Part shown: positions 1-10,780 of the stretch, piece after piece
Position numbering within the stretch: the first letter of the stretch is position 1
Layout of the letters: the number at the start of each line of letters is the position of its first letter
The notes under the pieces: generated by a model
Told to the model about the DNA's origin: nothing
The model's database searches: none
Seen by the model: the letters and a program-made list of their open reading frames with translations, nothing else
Program-made: the position numbers and the translations under genes
Origin: Alphaproteobacteria bacterium
Lineage (GTDB): Bacteria > Pseudomonadota > Alphaproteobacteria > CALKHQ01
Length of the DNA: 64,000 nucleotides
Direction: 5' to 3'
Assembly (NCBI GenBank): GCA_041396705.1
Contig: JAWKYB010000006.1
Location: 1 to 64,000, forward strand

Positions 1-295
1 GCGAAGCCACGGGTTGCAACGGTGTGCGAAAAAATCCTGTACCGCCCCCTTTGCGGGCGCCGCCGGCACGCCATATTACATGCAATCCAGACAGCGGCGG
101 AAAACGCGCGCAGCGGCCGGACCGGCAGGCTGCAGGGCGGCGGCGCATGGCAGCCCGTGCAAGGGCCATGCCGGTGCGATTTTTTTGGGCACGGTAAATA
201 CCTCATTAATCTCAGGCATTTATGGAAACGGCAACCGAGTCGACATCCGATCGTGAGTCCGTGTATTTTTCGCGGCCACGTTTGGGGGAGCGTCA
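1..295. other. Left-edge non-coding region upstream of yqeY
   Basis: No convincing gene is seen. A 7-bp perfect stem (GCATGGC at 145-151, GCCATGC at 165-171) is followed eight bases later by seven T (180-186); this could be a weak terminator for something to the left, but the gap to the T run is unusual. A minus-strand promoter-like pair (TTGCCG at 234-229, GATTAA at 211-206, 17-bp spacer) and a weak plus-strand pair (TTGGGC at 185-190, TAATCT at 207-212) suggest a divergent promoter. In related genomes carA often diverges from yqeY; that gene would lie outside the window and is not shown here. The yqeY ribosome binding site GGGGGAG is at about 284-290. Confidence 0.35.
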
Positions 296-748
296 ATGCT
301 GCGTGAGCGCATCCACGAGTCACTGAAACAGGCGGTCGAGCTTGGCGACGACCGCGCAGTGGCGACCATTCGCCTGATCCTGACCGCGATCAACGACCGC
401 GACGCGACCGCGCGCGCCCGCGGCCGGCAGGCGGTCAGCGACGACGACATCGTGGCGATGCTGAACACGATGATCGCGCAGCGGCGCGAGAGCATCGACA
501 TGTACGAGAAGGGCGGCCGGCTGGAACTGGCCGAGCAGGAGCGCGACGAGATCGCGGTGATTTCCCGCTTCCTTCCCGAACAGCTGAACGAGGGCGAGCT
601 GGGCGGCGTGATCGATTCGCTGGTCGGCGAGCTCGGCGCCAAGGGCCCGAAGGACATGGGCCGGGTGATGACCGTGATGCAGGAGCGCTATCACGGCCGG
701 ATCGACCCACGAAAGGCGTGCGGTTTGCTGCGCGAGCGGCTAGCCTGA
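296..748 (+). CDS. yqeY: GatB/YqeY domain-containing protein
   Basis: A 150-residue, soluble, all-helical protein of the YqeY family, which resembles the tRNA-binding tail of the amidotransferase subunit GatB. Family members are stand-alone and their exact role is not settled; an effect on tRNA-dependent amidation is often assumed. The N-terminus reads MLRERIHESLKQAVELGDD, and the RLILTAINDRDATAR and MYEKGGRLELAEQERDE segments are typical, as is the full-family length. The ATG at 296 follows GGGGGAG at ideal spacing. It is first in a yqeY-dnaG-rpoD series on the same strand, with 109 bp before dnaG, an order common in Alphaproteobacteria. Confidence 0.93.
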   Translation: MLRERIHESLKQAVELGDDRAVATIRLILTAINDRDATARARGRQAVSDDDIVAMLNTMIAQRRESIDMYEKGGRLELAEQERDEIAVISRFLPEQLNEGELGGVIDSLVGELGAKGPKDMGRVMTVMQERYHGRIDPRKACGLLRERLA

Positions 749-857
749 CCCGGTTCCCCTGCCCCGCGCGACGGCCACCGGCCCGCGCCGCGGCATGAAC
801 GCCAAGAGTTCCAGGATCCCCGCCCGGCCGGCCTGATCCACCGGCCAGGACAGAGCG

Positions 858-2744
858 ATGGCGACGTTCGGGCCCGACTTCCTGCAGGAGCTGCGCGACC
901 GCCTGCGGCTCAGCGACTATGTCGCCCGCCGCGTACAGCTGCGGCGCAACGGCTCGGAAAGCTCCGGCCTCTGCCCGTTCCACAACGAGAAGACGCCGTC
1001 GTTCACGGTCTCCGACGACAAGGGCTTCTATCACTGCTTCGGCTGCGGCGCGCACGGCAGCGTCATCGACTGGGTGATGGAGACCGAGGGCCTGGGCTTT
1101 CCCGAGGCGGTGCGCCGGCTGGCCGCGGACGCCAACCTGGCGGTGCCCGAGGACCGGCCGGAGGACAAGGCGGCGGCCGCCCGCCGCCAGAGCCTGCACG
1201 ACGTGCTGGAGACCGCCTGCACCTGGTTCCAGGCCCAGCTGGCGGCGCCGGACGCGACGAACGCGCGGGCCTATCTGGCCGGCCGCGGCCTCGATGCCGA
1301 GGCGATCGCCGCCTTCCGGCTCGGCTTCGCGCCGGACGGACGCGGCCGGCTGAAGGCAGCGCTGGCCAAGACCGGCATCGGCGACGACCAGCTGGTCGCC
1401 GCCGGCCTGATGAAGCGGCCGGACGACGGCGGCCCGCTGCGCGACTATTTCTTCGACCGCATCACCTTCCCGATCGCCGACGAGCGCGGGCGGATCGTCG
1501 GTTTCGGCGGCCGTGCGCTGGGCGATTCGCCGGCCAAGTACCTGAACTCGCCGGACACCGAGGTCTTCCACAAGGGCCAGCTGCTGTACAACCTGCAGCG
1601 CGCCCGCGCCGCCGCCCGCGGCGCCGGAACGGTGATCGCGGTCGAGGGCTACATGGACGTGATCGCGCTGCACCGGGCCGGCTACCCGCACGCGGTGGCG
1701 CCGCTGGGCACGGCAATGACCGAGCGCCAGCTGGAGCTGATGTGGCGGATGGCGGACGAGCCGGTGCTGTGCTTCGACGGCGACGCCGCCGGCCGCCGCG
1801 CCGCGGCGCGGGCGGCGGAGCGCGCACTGCCGCACCTGAAGCCGGCCAAGTCGCTGCGCTTCGTCGCGCTGCCGCCGGGCGAGGACCCGGACAGCCTGCT
1901 GCGCACCGCCGGGGCCGCCGGGCTGGCGCGCGCGCTCGGCCGCACTGCCCCGCTGCTCGCCCTGGTCTGGGGCGGGGCGCTGGCCGGCCGCCGCATCGAC
2001 ACGCCGGAACAGCGGGCCGCCGTGCAGGCCGAGCTCGGCCGCCGCGCCGCCCGCATCGCCGATCCGGCCGTGCGCCAGCACTACGACCGCATGCTGCGCG
2101 ACCGCTTCTACACGCTGCTGCGCGCGCCGCGACGCGGCATCGGCCGCCCGCGCCAGCCGGCCGCGGCGCCGCGGCCGGCTGCCATCGCCCGTCCCGACCG
2201 CGACCAGCGTCTGGCCGACCAGCGCAGCCGCCCGGTACGTGCGGCGCTGGCGGCGCTGATCAATCACCCCGAAATCGGCGAGGCGGTTTACGAGCCGCTG
2301 TCCGGCCTGCCGATCGCCGACGCGGAGCTGGCGCGGCTGCGAGACGCCATCGTCGCCTGGCTGGGCCAGGACCACGGTGTGGAAAGTGGCGCCGGCGGCG
2401 AATCTCGGATTGACAGGTCCGCGCTTGAAAACCATCTAAGGCGATGCGGTTTCGATCGGACCGTCGACAGTCTGACAGGTCGTACGACCCGGGTACCCGA
2501 CCGATTCGCGTGGCGCGAGGCCACGGCGGAGGAAGCGGTGCGCGGGTGGTATGCCTGTTTGCGCGACCTGGAAGCGAAGAGTGAGGAATCGACCCTGGAC
2601 CAGGCAAGGAGCGATTTCCGACGGGATTTCGACCAGCGGTCGATGCTTCGCCTCGACGCGGTGGCCCAGGCGGTGCGCCGCGGGCGCGCGGCCGGCTCCT
2701 CCGATCAGGACGCCGGGCCGATCCACACATCGGGCAAGCAGTAA
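858..2744 (+). CDS. dnaG: DNA primase
   Basis: Synthesises the RNA primers for lagging-strand replication and works with the replicative helicase DnaB at the fork. The 628-residue length is normal. A CHC2-type zinc finger lies near residues 38-65 (CPFHNEKTPSF, then FHCFGCG-like FYHCFGCGAHG). The catalytic TOPRIM core shows the EGYMDVIALHRAG acidic motif near residue 262 and CFDGDAAGRRAA further on. The C-terminal third is the DnaB-interaction region and is rich in Ala and Arg. The next gene is rpoD, 59 bp downstream, matching the macromolecular-synthesis operon of many bacteria. The reading frame is clean, in contrast to rpoD. Confidence 0.97.
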   Translation: MATFGPDFLQELRDRLRLSDYVARRVQLRRNGSESSGLCPFHNEKTPSFTVSDDKGFYHCFGCGAHGSVIDWVMETEGLGFPEAVRRLAADANLAVPEDRPEDKAAAARRQSLHDVLETACTWFQAQLAAPDATNARAYLAGRGLDAEAIAAFRLGFAPDGRGRLKAALAKTGIGDDQLVAAGLMKRPDDGGPLRDYFFDRITFPIADERGRIVGFGGRALGDSPAKYLNSPDTEVFHKGQLLYNLQRARAAARGAGTVIAVEGYMDVIALHRAGYPHAVAPLGTAMTERQLELMWRMADEPVLCFDGDAAGRRAAARAAERALPHLKPAKSLRFVALPPGEDPDSLLRTAGAAGLARALGRTAPLLALVWGGALAGRRIDTPEQRAAVQAELGRRAARIADPAVRQHYDRMLRDRFYTLLRAPRRGIGRPRQPAAAPRPAAIARPDRDQRLADQRSRPVRAALAALINHPEIGEAVYEPLSGLPIADAELARLRDAIVAWLGQDHGVESGAGGESRIDRSALENHLRRCGFDRTVDSLTGRTTRVPDRFAWREATAEEAVRGWYACLRDLEAKSEESTLDQARSDFRRDFDQRSMLRLDAVAQAVRRGRAAGSSDQDAGPIHTSGKQ

Positions 2745-2753
2745 CACGGACCA

Positions 2754-2775
2754 GCACGGCCGCGTGCGGCCGTGC
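2754..2775 (+). promoter_or_regulatory. Strong GC hairpin between dnaG and rpoD
   Basis: Perfect inverted repeat, GCACGGCCGC at 2754-2763 and GCGGCCGTGC at 2766-2775, separated by only GT, so the real loop is probably CGTG with a 9-bp stem. It lies between the dnaG stop and the rpoD ATG (2804). No T run follows (ATTTCG), so it is not a classical terminator. By analogy with the dnaG-rpoD junction in enterobacteria it could be a partial attenuator or an mRNA processing and stability element; that role is inference. Confidence 0.5.
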
Positions 2776-2803
2776 ATTTCGATTGGCAAGGCAGGTAACG
2801 AAT

Positions 2804-4799
<1,996 letters not shown>

Positions 4800-4805
4800 G
4801 CCGAC

Positions 4806-4831
4806 GCGCCTGCCCGCAGGGCGCCGCTTTT
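4806..4831 (+). terminator. Probable terminator after rpoD
   Basis: Seven bases after the rpoD stop a hairpin can form from GCG-CCTGC (4806-4813) and GCAGG-g-CGC (4816-4824), with one bulged G and a very short loop, followed by CGCTTTT. It sits in the short gap between convergent rpoD and the ATPase gene, where a terminator is expected. The T run is short, so its strength is uncertain. Confidence 0.45.
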
Positions 4832-4844
4832 CCCTCAGCTCGCC

Positions 4845-5639
4845 TCAGAACCGCAACGCCTCGGGATCGCGCAGGGCCTCGGCGACGAAGCCCTCGGGAT
4901 CGGCGATGAAGGCCCGATAGAGCCGGAAGTGCCGGGTCTGCGCCAACGCGATCTCGGCGATTCCGCGGCGGGTGATCTCGAGCAGGCGGGCCCCAGGCAG
5001 GGCCATCAGGATCGGCGAGTGCGTCGCCATGATGACCTGGGCCCGTGCGCTTCGCTGCACGCCGTCGAGGACGCGGAGCAATTCGATCTGCCGGGTCGGC
5101 GACAGCGCGCTTTCCGGCTCGTCCATGAAATAGATGCCCTGGTACCTCATCCGCTCCTCGAAGAAGCGAATGAAGCCCTCGCCATGCGACCACGACAGGA
5201 AGTCGGGCGGAACGGCCGACGGGTCGTCGAGCGCGGCCTCGTCGAGATAACGCGCCACCGAGAAGAAGGATTCGGCGCGGAAGAACCATCCATTGGTGAC
5301 CTTCGGCAGCCAGGCCGCGCGCAGCGCAGCGGCCAGCAGGCCGCCGTTGCGGTCGATCGCCCGGCTGTGGTCGACCGGACGGTAGCCCTTGCCGCCGCCG
5401 GCCTCGTCATAGCCGGCGACGGCGGCGATCGCCTCGATCAGGGTCGACTTGCCGGTGCCGTTCTCGCCGATGACGATGGTCACAGGCGTGGTGAAGGCGA
5501 GCGTGAATGCCGGGTCCTGCAGCCAGGGCAGGTCGAAGGGATAGCCCGTGTTCGCCGCCATCGCATCGGCCCTGAGACCGATGGTCTTCAGGTAGGGGGC
5601 CGGCAGTCGGGTCGTGCGGTTGCGTCGCGCCATCGTCAT
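4845..5639 (-). CDS. AAA family ATPase, SMC/ABC-like predicted ATPase
   Basis: A 264-residue stand-alone nucleotide-binding protein of the ABC/SMC-like ATPase class. Visible motifs are the Walker A loop GENGTGKSTLIEA near residue 58, a degenerate signature/Walker B stretch YFMDEPESALSPTRQIELL near residue 168, and a switch segment ATHSPILMALPG near residue 204. It has no membrane segment and no transporter partner, so it is more likely a regulatory or DNA-associated ATPase than an importer. The cellular role is unknown. ATG at 5639 was chosen; a second ATG (MARRN) lies two codons later and neither has a strong ribosome binding site. It is convergent with rpoD. Confidence 0.8.
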   Translation of the reverse strand: MTMARRNRTTRLPAPYLKTIGLRADAMAANTGYPFDLPWLQDPAFTLAFTTPVTIVIGENGTGKSTLIEAIAAVAGYDEAGGGKGYRPVDHSRAIDRNGGLLAAALRAAWLPKVTNGWFFRAESFFSVARYLDEAALDDPSAVPPDFLSWSHGEGFIRFFEERMRYQGIYFMDEPESALSPTRQIELLRVLDGVQRSARAQVIMATHSPILMALPGARLLEITRRGIAEIALAQTRHFRLYRAFIADPEGFVAEALRDPEALRF

Positions 5640-5709
5640 GCCGTCTCGACAGCGGGACCTGCGCCGGCGCAGCCCGGCCGCCGCGGTCCCGACATCATCC
5701 GGTAAGCTG

Positions 5710-6705
5710 TCACACCGGCCGCGCCCCGGCGGCCGGCTCGAACGCCACCGTGCTGCGGTATTTCGCCATCAGGTGCGGGCCGGAGCGGACCGGCGGATGG
5801 CGCGGCGTCTCGCCGGGCGCCAGGCAGGACGGCAGGCAGGCGATCTCGGCATCCCAGTTCGGCTGGTGGAAGAAGGCGATCGACTGGCGCCGGCTGCGGC
5901 CACGGGCATCGGGCGGCGGATTGACCACCCGGTGCAGGGTCGACCGCCAGCGGTCGTTGGTCCAGCGCTGCATCAGGTCGCCGAGGTTGACCACATAGCC
6001 GTCGTCGAGTGCCGGCACGTCCAGCCAGCCCCCGTCCGGCCCCTGCACCTGCAGCCCGCCGGGCGCCGCCTGCTGGCGCAGCACGGTGAGGCTGCCGTAG
6101 TCGGTGTGGGCGCCGGCGCGGATCTGGCCCGGCGCCGGCGTCCGCTCCGGCTCCGGGTAGTTGAGGATGCGCAGCGCGCTGATGTGGCGGTCGATCGCGG
6201 GCGCGAAGAAGTCGTGCGGCAGGTCGAGCGCCAGCGCGAACAGGCCCATCAGCCGCGCGGCCAGCGCCGCCATCGCGCGGTAGTAGGCCTCCATCGCGGC
6301 GGCGAATCCCGGCAGCGCGGACGGCCACAGATTGGGGCAGTGCGCGAAGGTAGCGTCGGGGTCGGCCGTCGGCCCCACCGCCGCCGCGACGAAGGCGCAG
6401 GAGAAGCTTTCCTTCAGGTCGGGCGGGGTCGCCTCGCCGCGCGAATAGGCCAGCCCCTCGCCGAGATAGGGTACATAGCCATAGGGATAGCCGGGATAAT
6501 GCACCTGCGCCGCCAGGCGGTCGGCCAGCGGCAGGTCGAAAAAGGCGCGGGCGGCATCCCACGCGGCGGCCTCCACCGCGCGCGGCACGCCGGCATTGAC
6601 GATGGCGAAGAACCCGACATCGCGGCAGGCCGCGCCGATCCGGTCGGCGATCTTGCGGGCGTCGGGGCCGGCGGCGCCGGCCAGGTCGACGACCGGGATC
6701 GCCAT
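5710..6705 (-). CDS. Isopenicillin N synthase-like Fe(II)/2-oxoglutarate oxygenase
   Basis: A 331-residue non-heme iron oxygenase of the isopenicillin N synthase/plant-dioxygenase family. The N-terminal DIOX-type segment starts MAIPVVDLAGAAGPDARK. The double-stranded beta-helix core carries the iron facial triad HTDYGSLTVL (His, Asp) and LHRVVNPPPDA (His), followed by the 2OG carboxylate-binding RxS motif RQSIAFF. The substrate cannot be told; relatives hydroxylate or cyclise small molecules. GAGGCGGGG precedes the ATG at ideal distance. It starts 7 bp after the haloperoxidase-family gene, so the two are almost certainly co-transcribed. Confidence 0.86.
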   Translation of the reverse strand: MAIPVVDLAGAAGPDARKIADRIGAACRDVGFFAIVNAGVPRAVEAAAWDAARAFFDLPLADRLAAQVHYPGYPYGYVPYLGEGLAYSRGEATPPDLKESFSCAFVAAAVGPTADPDATFAHCPNLWPSALPGFAAAMEAYYRAMAALAARLMGLFALALDLPHDFFAPAIDRHISALRILNYPEPERTPAPGQIRAGAHTDYGSLTVLRQQAAPGGLQVQGPDGGWLDVPALDDGYVVNLGDLMQRWTNDRWRSTLHRVVNPPPDARGRSRRQSIAFFHQPNWDAEIACLPSCLAPGETPRHPPVRSGPHLMAKYRSTVAFEPAAGARPV

Positions 6706-6712
6706 CCCCGCC

Positions 6713-8401
6713 TCAGAGCGGCGGCTGCGGCGGCGCGGCCAGCGAGGCCGGCGCGTCGATCACCGCGGTACCGTCGAAGAAGCTTGCCGCCCGGTTCAGT
6801 GCCATCGCACCGACCTCGCGGCCCATTTCCTGGCCGCGCAGGTTGGCGTCCTGGATATGGATGCCGCCGTAGAGCCGAGAGTCGCCGGCCTGGCGGGCGG
6901 CATCGAACAGGGTCGGCCAGATCAGCACGAGGTCCGGCCCGTCATAGCGCTCGAACGCCAGGTCCGAATCGACGAAGCGGCCGAGCACGTCCGGGCCGGG
7001 CTCGTCGTCGAGGTCGAGCACGATCTCGGTCGGGTTGTCGGGGTCGTAGAACCGGTCGGTCCCGGCAAAGCTGGCGATCACCGTCGCCGCCGCCATGCTG
7101 AAGGTGCTGTGGCCGGAGACGTATTCGGGGAACGGCGGGGTCAGGAACGTCGGTTCCTGATAGGGCAGCCAGTCGGCGCCGGGCATGGCGTGGACGCCGC
7201 GGTTCGGGCCGACCCAGGACACCACCGTCTGATCGCCCCATTCGTGCCTGATCGCGGTGATCGGCCGGTCGGAGTCGTAGTGGAACTTGGCGTCCCAGGC
7301 GGCGATCGCCGCGTCGTGCAGCGCGCCGGTCAGGGCGAAGTACAGCAGCGCGGCCTCGCCGATGCCGTAGCCGTCGCGCAGCGCGATGCCCTGCGCGATC
7401 TGGTTCCAGTGACCCGGCGGCGTATCGGAGCGGGGGCCGTCGGCCCAGAACTCGGCGATGCAGCGGCGCGGCGCGCCGGTCTGCGGGTCGTCGAGCGCAC
7501 CTGTCAGCACCAGCACCTCGCCATACTGGTCGAGCCAGGCCTGGTGGTTGGTGGTCTCGCGGCCCAGCGCGTCGACATAGGGGCTCATGTCGCCATAGAC
7601 CGGCGGGGCCGGCGGCCGCACAGCGTCGCCGCTGGGCATGGCGAACGGCCGCACCTGGCCCCATTGCGGCGTCAGCGCCGCCTGCACCCGGAAGGATGCC
7701 GGGTCGGCGGAGACGACCGGGTTGCCGTGCTCGTCGCGCACCGACCCGGTCGGCACGATCAGCGGCTGCCAGCGATTCGGATCGAAGGCGGCGTCGGTGG
7801 GCGACAGCTCGGGCGCGTTGACCGGCGCATAGCCGGTGGTGTCGGCGAAGTTGTTCTGCCAGTTGGAGCCGTCCTCGGCCCAGTAGGCCAGCACCGCGTC
7901 GGCGGCCAGGTTGCCCACGCCGGCCGGCGTCGCCGGGTCATGGTCGGTCCGGTCCGGCTGAAGGCCCTGGGCGGCCATCATCGCATCGAAGATCGCCTGC
8001 TGCTGCGGATAAAGTGCGGACGCGGCGCGGTGCGCGGCATAGCTCAGCGCCGCCGCCATGTTGGCCTCGGTCCGCTCCGCCGCCGGCCGGCGCAGCGCAT
8101 CGCCGTAGCGCGTGCCGAGCGCGACCGCGTCATAGGCGGCCCAGGCGTCGTAGATGGCGGTGTGCACGATGTGCAGGTTGCGCGCGGTGACGGTCGGCCG
8201 CGGCGGGTTGGCCCGCACCGCCGCCAGCATCGCCTCGTTCCAGTTCAGCACGATGTTGTCGTAGAGCAGCGGCTCATGCTCGCGCGCCGCGTGCGGCGCG
8301 GACCCGGAGCCGGGGGCGGCCGGAGGCGGCGTCGCCGCCCCTGTGCTGCCGGCAAACGCGACGGCGGCGATGGTGGCGACAAGGATGTTCCGCAACGCCA
8401 T
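6713..8401 (-). CDS. Vanadium-dependent haloperoxidase / PAP2 superfamily protein, exported
   Basis: A 562-residue protein with an N-terminal signal peptide (MALRNILVATIAAVAFAGST, small residues near the cleavage site), so it probably acts in the periplasm. The vanadate/phosphate-binding PAP2 signature is complete: KFHYDSDRP near residue 370, YVSGHS near 428 (Val in place of the usual Pro of PSGH) and SRLYGGIH near 510. This family uses vanadate and hydrogen peroxide to oxidise halides, but some members are acid phosphatases, so activity is not proven. The ATG at 8401 has GGAAGGGA upstream and begins the signal peptide. It is followed after 7 bp by the IPNS-like oxygenase gene. Confidence 0.82.
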   Translation of the reverse strand: MALRNILVATIAAVAFAGSTGAATPPPAAPGSGSAPHAAREHEPLLYDNIVLNWNEAMLAAVRANPPRPTVTARNLHIVHTAIYDAWAAYDAVALGTRYGDALRRPAAERTEANMAAALSYAAHRAASALYPQQQAIFDAMMAAQGLQPDRTDHDPATPAGVGNLAADAVLAYWAEDGSNWQNNFADTTGYAPVNAPELSPTDAAFDPNRWQPLIVPTGSVRDEHGNPVVSADPASFRVQAALTPQWGQVRPFAMPSGDAVRPPAPPVYGDMSPYVDALGRETTNHQAWLDQYGEVLVLTGALDDPQTGAPRRCIAEFWADGPRSDTPPGHWNQIAQGIALRDGYGIGEAALLYFALTGALHDAAIAAWDAKFHYDSDRPITAIRHEWGDQTVVSWVGPNRGVHAMPGADWLPYQEPTFLTPPFPEYVSGHSTFSMAAATVIASFAGTDRFYDPDNPTEIVLDLDDEPGPDVLGRFVDSDLAFERYDGPDLVLIWPTLFDAARQAGDSRLYGGIHIQDANLRGQEMGREVGAMALNRAASFFDGTAVIDAPASLAAPPQPPL

Positions 8402-8578
8402 GGCTGCATTCCCTTCCGCGAGGCCTGCCGAGTGCGCGGCGCGCGCCGGTGGCAGGCTTCGGCCCCTCAATATCCGCTCGCCGCGTCGGCTGTCGATGCT
8501 GATCGGATCACATTAAGGCGCGGTGAAGGCGCGGATTCGCCGGAGCGCCCGACGACAGCGTCGGCCGCGGCACGGATC

Positions 8579-9253
8579 CTACAGGTCCGCCCACTGGCGC
8601 AGCAGATCCTGGTAGCCGCACGAGGCCAGCTGCTGCAGCTCCTCGTCGGCCTCGGTCTCGGCCAGGCGCCGGCGCAGCAGGTTGAGGTCGCTGACGATGC
8701 GGCGCTGTTCGGCATTGCGCACCATCGACTGCACCCAGCCGAAGGCGGCCAGCCGCGCGCCGCGCGTCACCGGCGTGACCCAGTGGCGCAGGTTGCCGGG
8801 ATAGAGGATGGCGCTGCCGGCCGGCAGCTTGATCTCCTGCTCGCCGAAGGCCGTATCGATGTGCAGCACGCCACCGTCGTAGTCGGTGGGATGATTGAGA
8901 AACAGGGTCATCGAGATGTCGGTGCGCAGCGCCCGCTCCATGCTGGCGCCGACCACGCCGGCGTCGAAATGGGCGCCGTATTCCATCCCGGGCTCGTAGC
9001 GGTTGAAGGCCAGGTGCAGCCGGCGCGGCACGGTCAGCCGGACGAACTCGTCGCTGGACAGCACCGCCTGCTGCACCATCACGGCCGCCTGCTGCGCCGG
9101 TTCGCCGGTCGCGCGCATCTGCAGATTGCGCTTGCGGCCGGCCGCGATCCGGCCCGACGTCGCGGACCCGTCGTCGAACTGGGTCTGCGTCACCAGCCCG
9201 CGCAGGCGTTCCAGCTGCTGCGGGCTCAACAGTCCGTCGATCTGCGCGAACAT
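8579..9253 (-). CDS. PKHD-type Fe(II) 2-oxoglutarate hydroxylase (PiuC/YbiX-like)
   Basis: A 224-residue prolyl-4-hydroxylase-like dioxygenase of the PiuC/YbiX family. Iron ligands are visible as AHFDAGVVG (HxD) near residue 94 and GNLRHWVTPVTRG (His), with the 2OG-binding Arg or Lys in GARLAAFGW. Family genes are often linked to iron-siderophore receptor genes, and loss affects iron uptake; no TonB receptor is present here, so that role is not supported by context. The ATG at 9253 follows AAAAGGGGGG. Length is typical. It lies 177 bp upstream of the haloperoxidase-family gene on the same strand. Confidence 0.87.
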   Translation of the reverse strand: MFAQIDGLLSPQQLERLRGLVTQTQFDDGSATSGRIAAGRKRNLQMRATGEPAQQAAVMVQQAVLSSDEFVRLTVPRRLHLAFNRYEPGMEYGAHFDAGVVGASMERALRTDISMTLFLNHPTDYDGGVLHIDTAFGEQEIKLPAGSAILYPGNLRHWVTPVTRGARLAAFGWVQSMVRNAEQRRIVSDLNLLRRRLAETEADEELQQLASCGYQDLLRQWADL

Positions 9254-9308
9254 CCGCGCCCCCCTTTTCTCGCTGCCTCCGTACCGAAGGCATCCTAGCG
9301 GGGGCGGC

Positions 9309-10682
9309 CTAGGGCACCAATGCGACCAGATCGATCGGCTGGTCGATACCCTGCACCCGGCGCTGCGGCCGGCGCTCGATCGGGCCGGCCGGTGCGAAGC
9401 CCTGGGCGACGGCGATGTCGTAGGCCTCCGCCGTGGCCAGGGCGCGCACCGCCTCTGCCTTGGCATGCTTCTCCAGCTTTGCCGCCAGGTTCACCGCGGC
9501 GCCGATCACGGTGTATTCCAGCCGGGTGGCGTCGCCGACCGCGCCGAACACGACACGGCCGGACGCGACCGCGGCATTGACCACGATCGGGCGGTCGCCG
9601 GCGGCGGCGCGCTCGGCGTTCCAGCGGTCGACCGTGACGATCACCGCCTCGGCGGCGCGCAGCGCGTCGGCGGCGTAGGTGGCGCTGTCGGCGGCGATGC
9701 CGAAGGTGACCATGACGCCGTCGCCGAGGAACTTGTCGATCAGCCCGCCATGGGCCTGGATCACCGGCACCACGCGGGCCTGGTATTCGGCCAGCAGCCG
9801 GATCAGCGCGGTCGGTTCGTAGTGGGCAGACAGGGCGGAGAATCCGCGGATGTCGATGAACATCACCGCGCCGTCGCGGGCCTGGCCCTCGCCGGCGGCG
9901 ATCTCGGTCTCGGCGCTGCGGATCTGGGTGGCGAGGCTGGAATCGAAGAAGCGCGACAGGTCCGCCGCCGCCTGGCCCTCGGCCACCGCCTGCACCAGCA
10001 GGCGGCGGGCGCGGACCTGGGCCACCACCAGGATCCCGGTCACCACCAGGATCGAGATGATCTTGTCGAACTCCGCCCCGATCAGGATCGCGTTCTGGGT
10101 CATGTATTCGACGAAGTCGCGGGTGACCATGGTGCCGCCCTCGTCGTAGGTCGCGGCATAGGCGACCAGAATCGCCCAGCCGGCGGCCGCGGTGATGCCG
10201 GCGGCGGCGACGAAGCGCGGCTCGAAGCGGAGCGTGCGCAGCGAGATGAACATGAACACGTAGAGCAGCGTCGGGATCTTCAGATAGAAGCTGGGCGGCT
10301 GCACATATTGCAGGTGGAACGACCAGATCAGCGTCATCAACAGCCCGATGTCGATCAGGATCGACAGCATCAGGAACCAGTCGGGCAGGCGCAGCCGGAA
10401 CGAGAGCGCCACCCGGATCAGCGTGAAGCAGAAATACAGCGCCAGGGCATAGGGCACCGGCACGAAGCGCACGTCGGCGGGATAGGTGGTCGGCGACAGG
10501 AAATAGAGCACGCCGAACATGACGACGACGCCGAGCTGGACCAGGCCGATCAGCCGCTCCGCCCGGTCCTGCTGCCGGCCGATCGCGGCGCGGATGCGCG
10601 CCGGCAGCGCGGTGCTGCGGCGATCGCCCAGGATCATCCGGAAGCCGGCAGGCCGCGGCGAGAGCTCGTTCATCGCGCGCAT
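9309..10682 (-). CDS. Membrane-bound class III adenylate/guanylate cyclase
   Basis: About 457 residues. The N-terminal half is hydrophobic with roughly six membrane segments (for example LIGLVQLGVVVMFGVLYFL and ILVVTGILVVAQ). The C-terminal half is a class III cyclase catalytic domain: FIDIRGFSALS with the metal-binding Asp, LGDGVMVTFG with the second Asp, and VVNAAVASGRVVFGAVG. The likely reaction is formation of cAMP (or cGMP) in response to a membrane signal. Start choice is between ATG 10682 (MRAMNELSP) and ATG 10673; neither has a strong ribosome binding site. It lies alone between the hydroxylase gene and the sulfate-activation genes. Confidence 0.87.
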   Translation of the reverse strand: MRAMNELSPRPAGFRMILGDRRSTALPARIRAAIGRQQDRAERLIGLVQLGVVVMFGVLYFLSPTTYPADVRFVPVPYALALYFCFTLIRVALSFRLRLPDWFLMLSILIDIGLLMTLIWSFHLQYVQPPSFYLKIPTLLYVFMFISLRTLRFEPRFVAAAGITAAAGWAILVAYAATYDEGGTMVTRDFVEYMTQNAILIGAEFDKIISILVVTGILVVAQVRARRLLVQAVAEGQAAADLSRFFDSSLATQIRSAETEIAAGEGQARDGAVMFIDIRGFSALSAHYEPTALIRLLAEYQARVVPVIQAHGGLIDKFLGDGVMVTFGIAADSATYAADALRAAEAVIVTVDRWNAERAAAGDRPIVVNAAVASGRVVFGAVGDATRLEYTVIGAAVNLAAKLEKHAKAEAVRALATAEAYDIAVAQGFAPAGPIERRPQRRVQGIDQPIDLVALVP

Positions 10683-10780
10683 GTGGCGATCCGGCCCCCG
10701 CAATGCCCGTCACAACGCTTCATATTGCAGTGACGGGGCCGCGGGCGGCAACCGGTCGCCGCAGGCGCGGCACACGGCGC

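Noticed and set aside
22..306. Small plus-strand ORFs at the left edge
   Set aside because: No family similarity, no ribosome binding site, and overlap with the yqeY promoter region.
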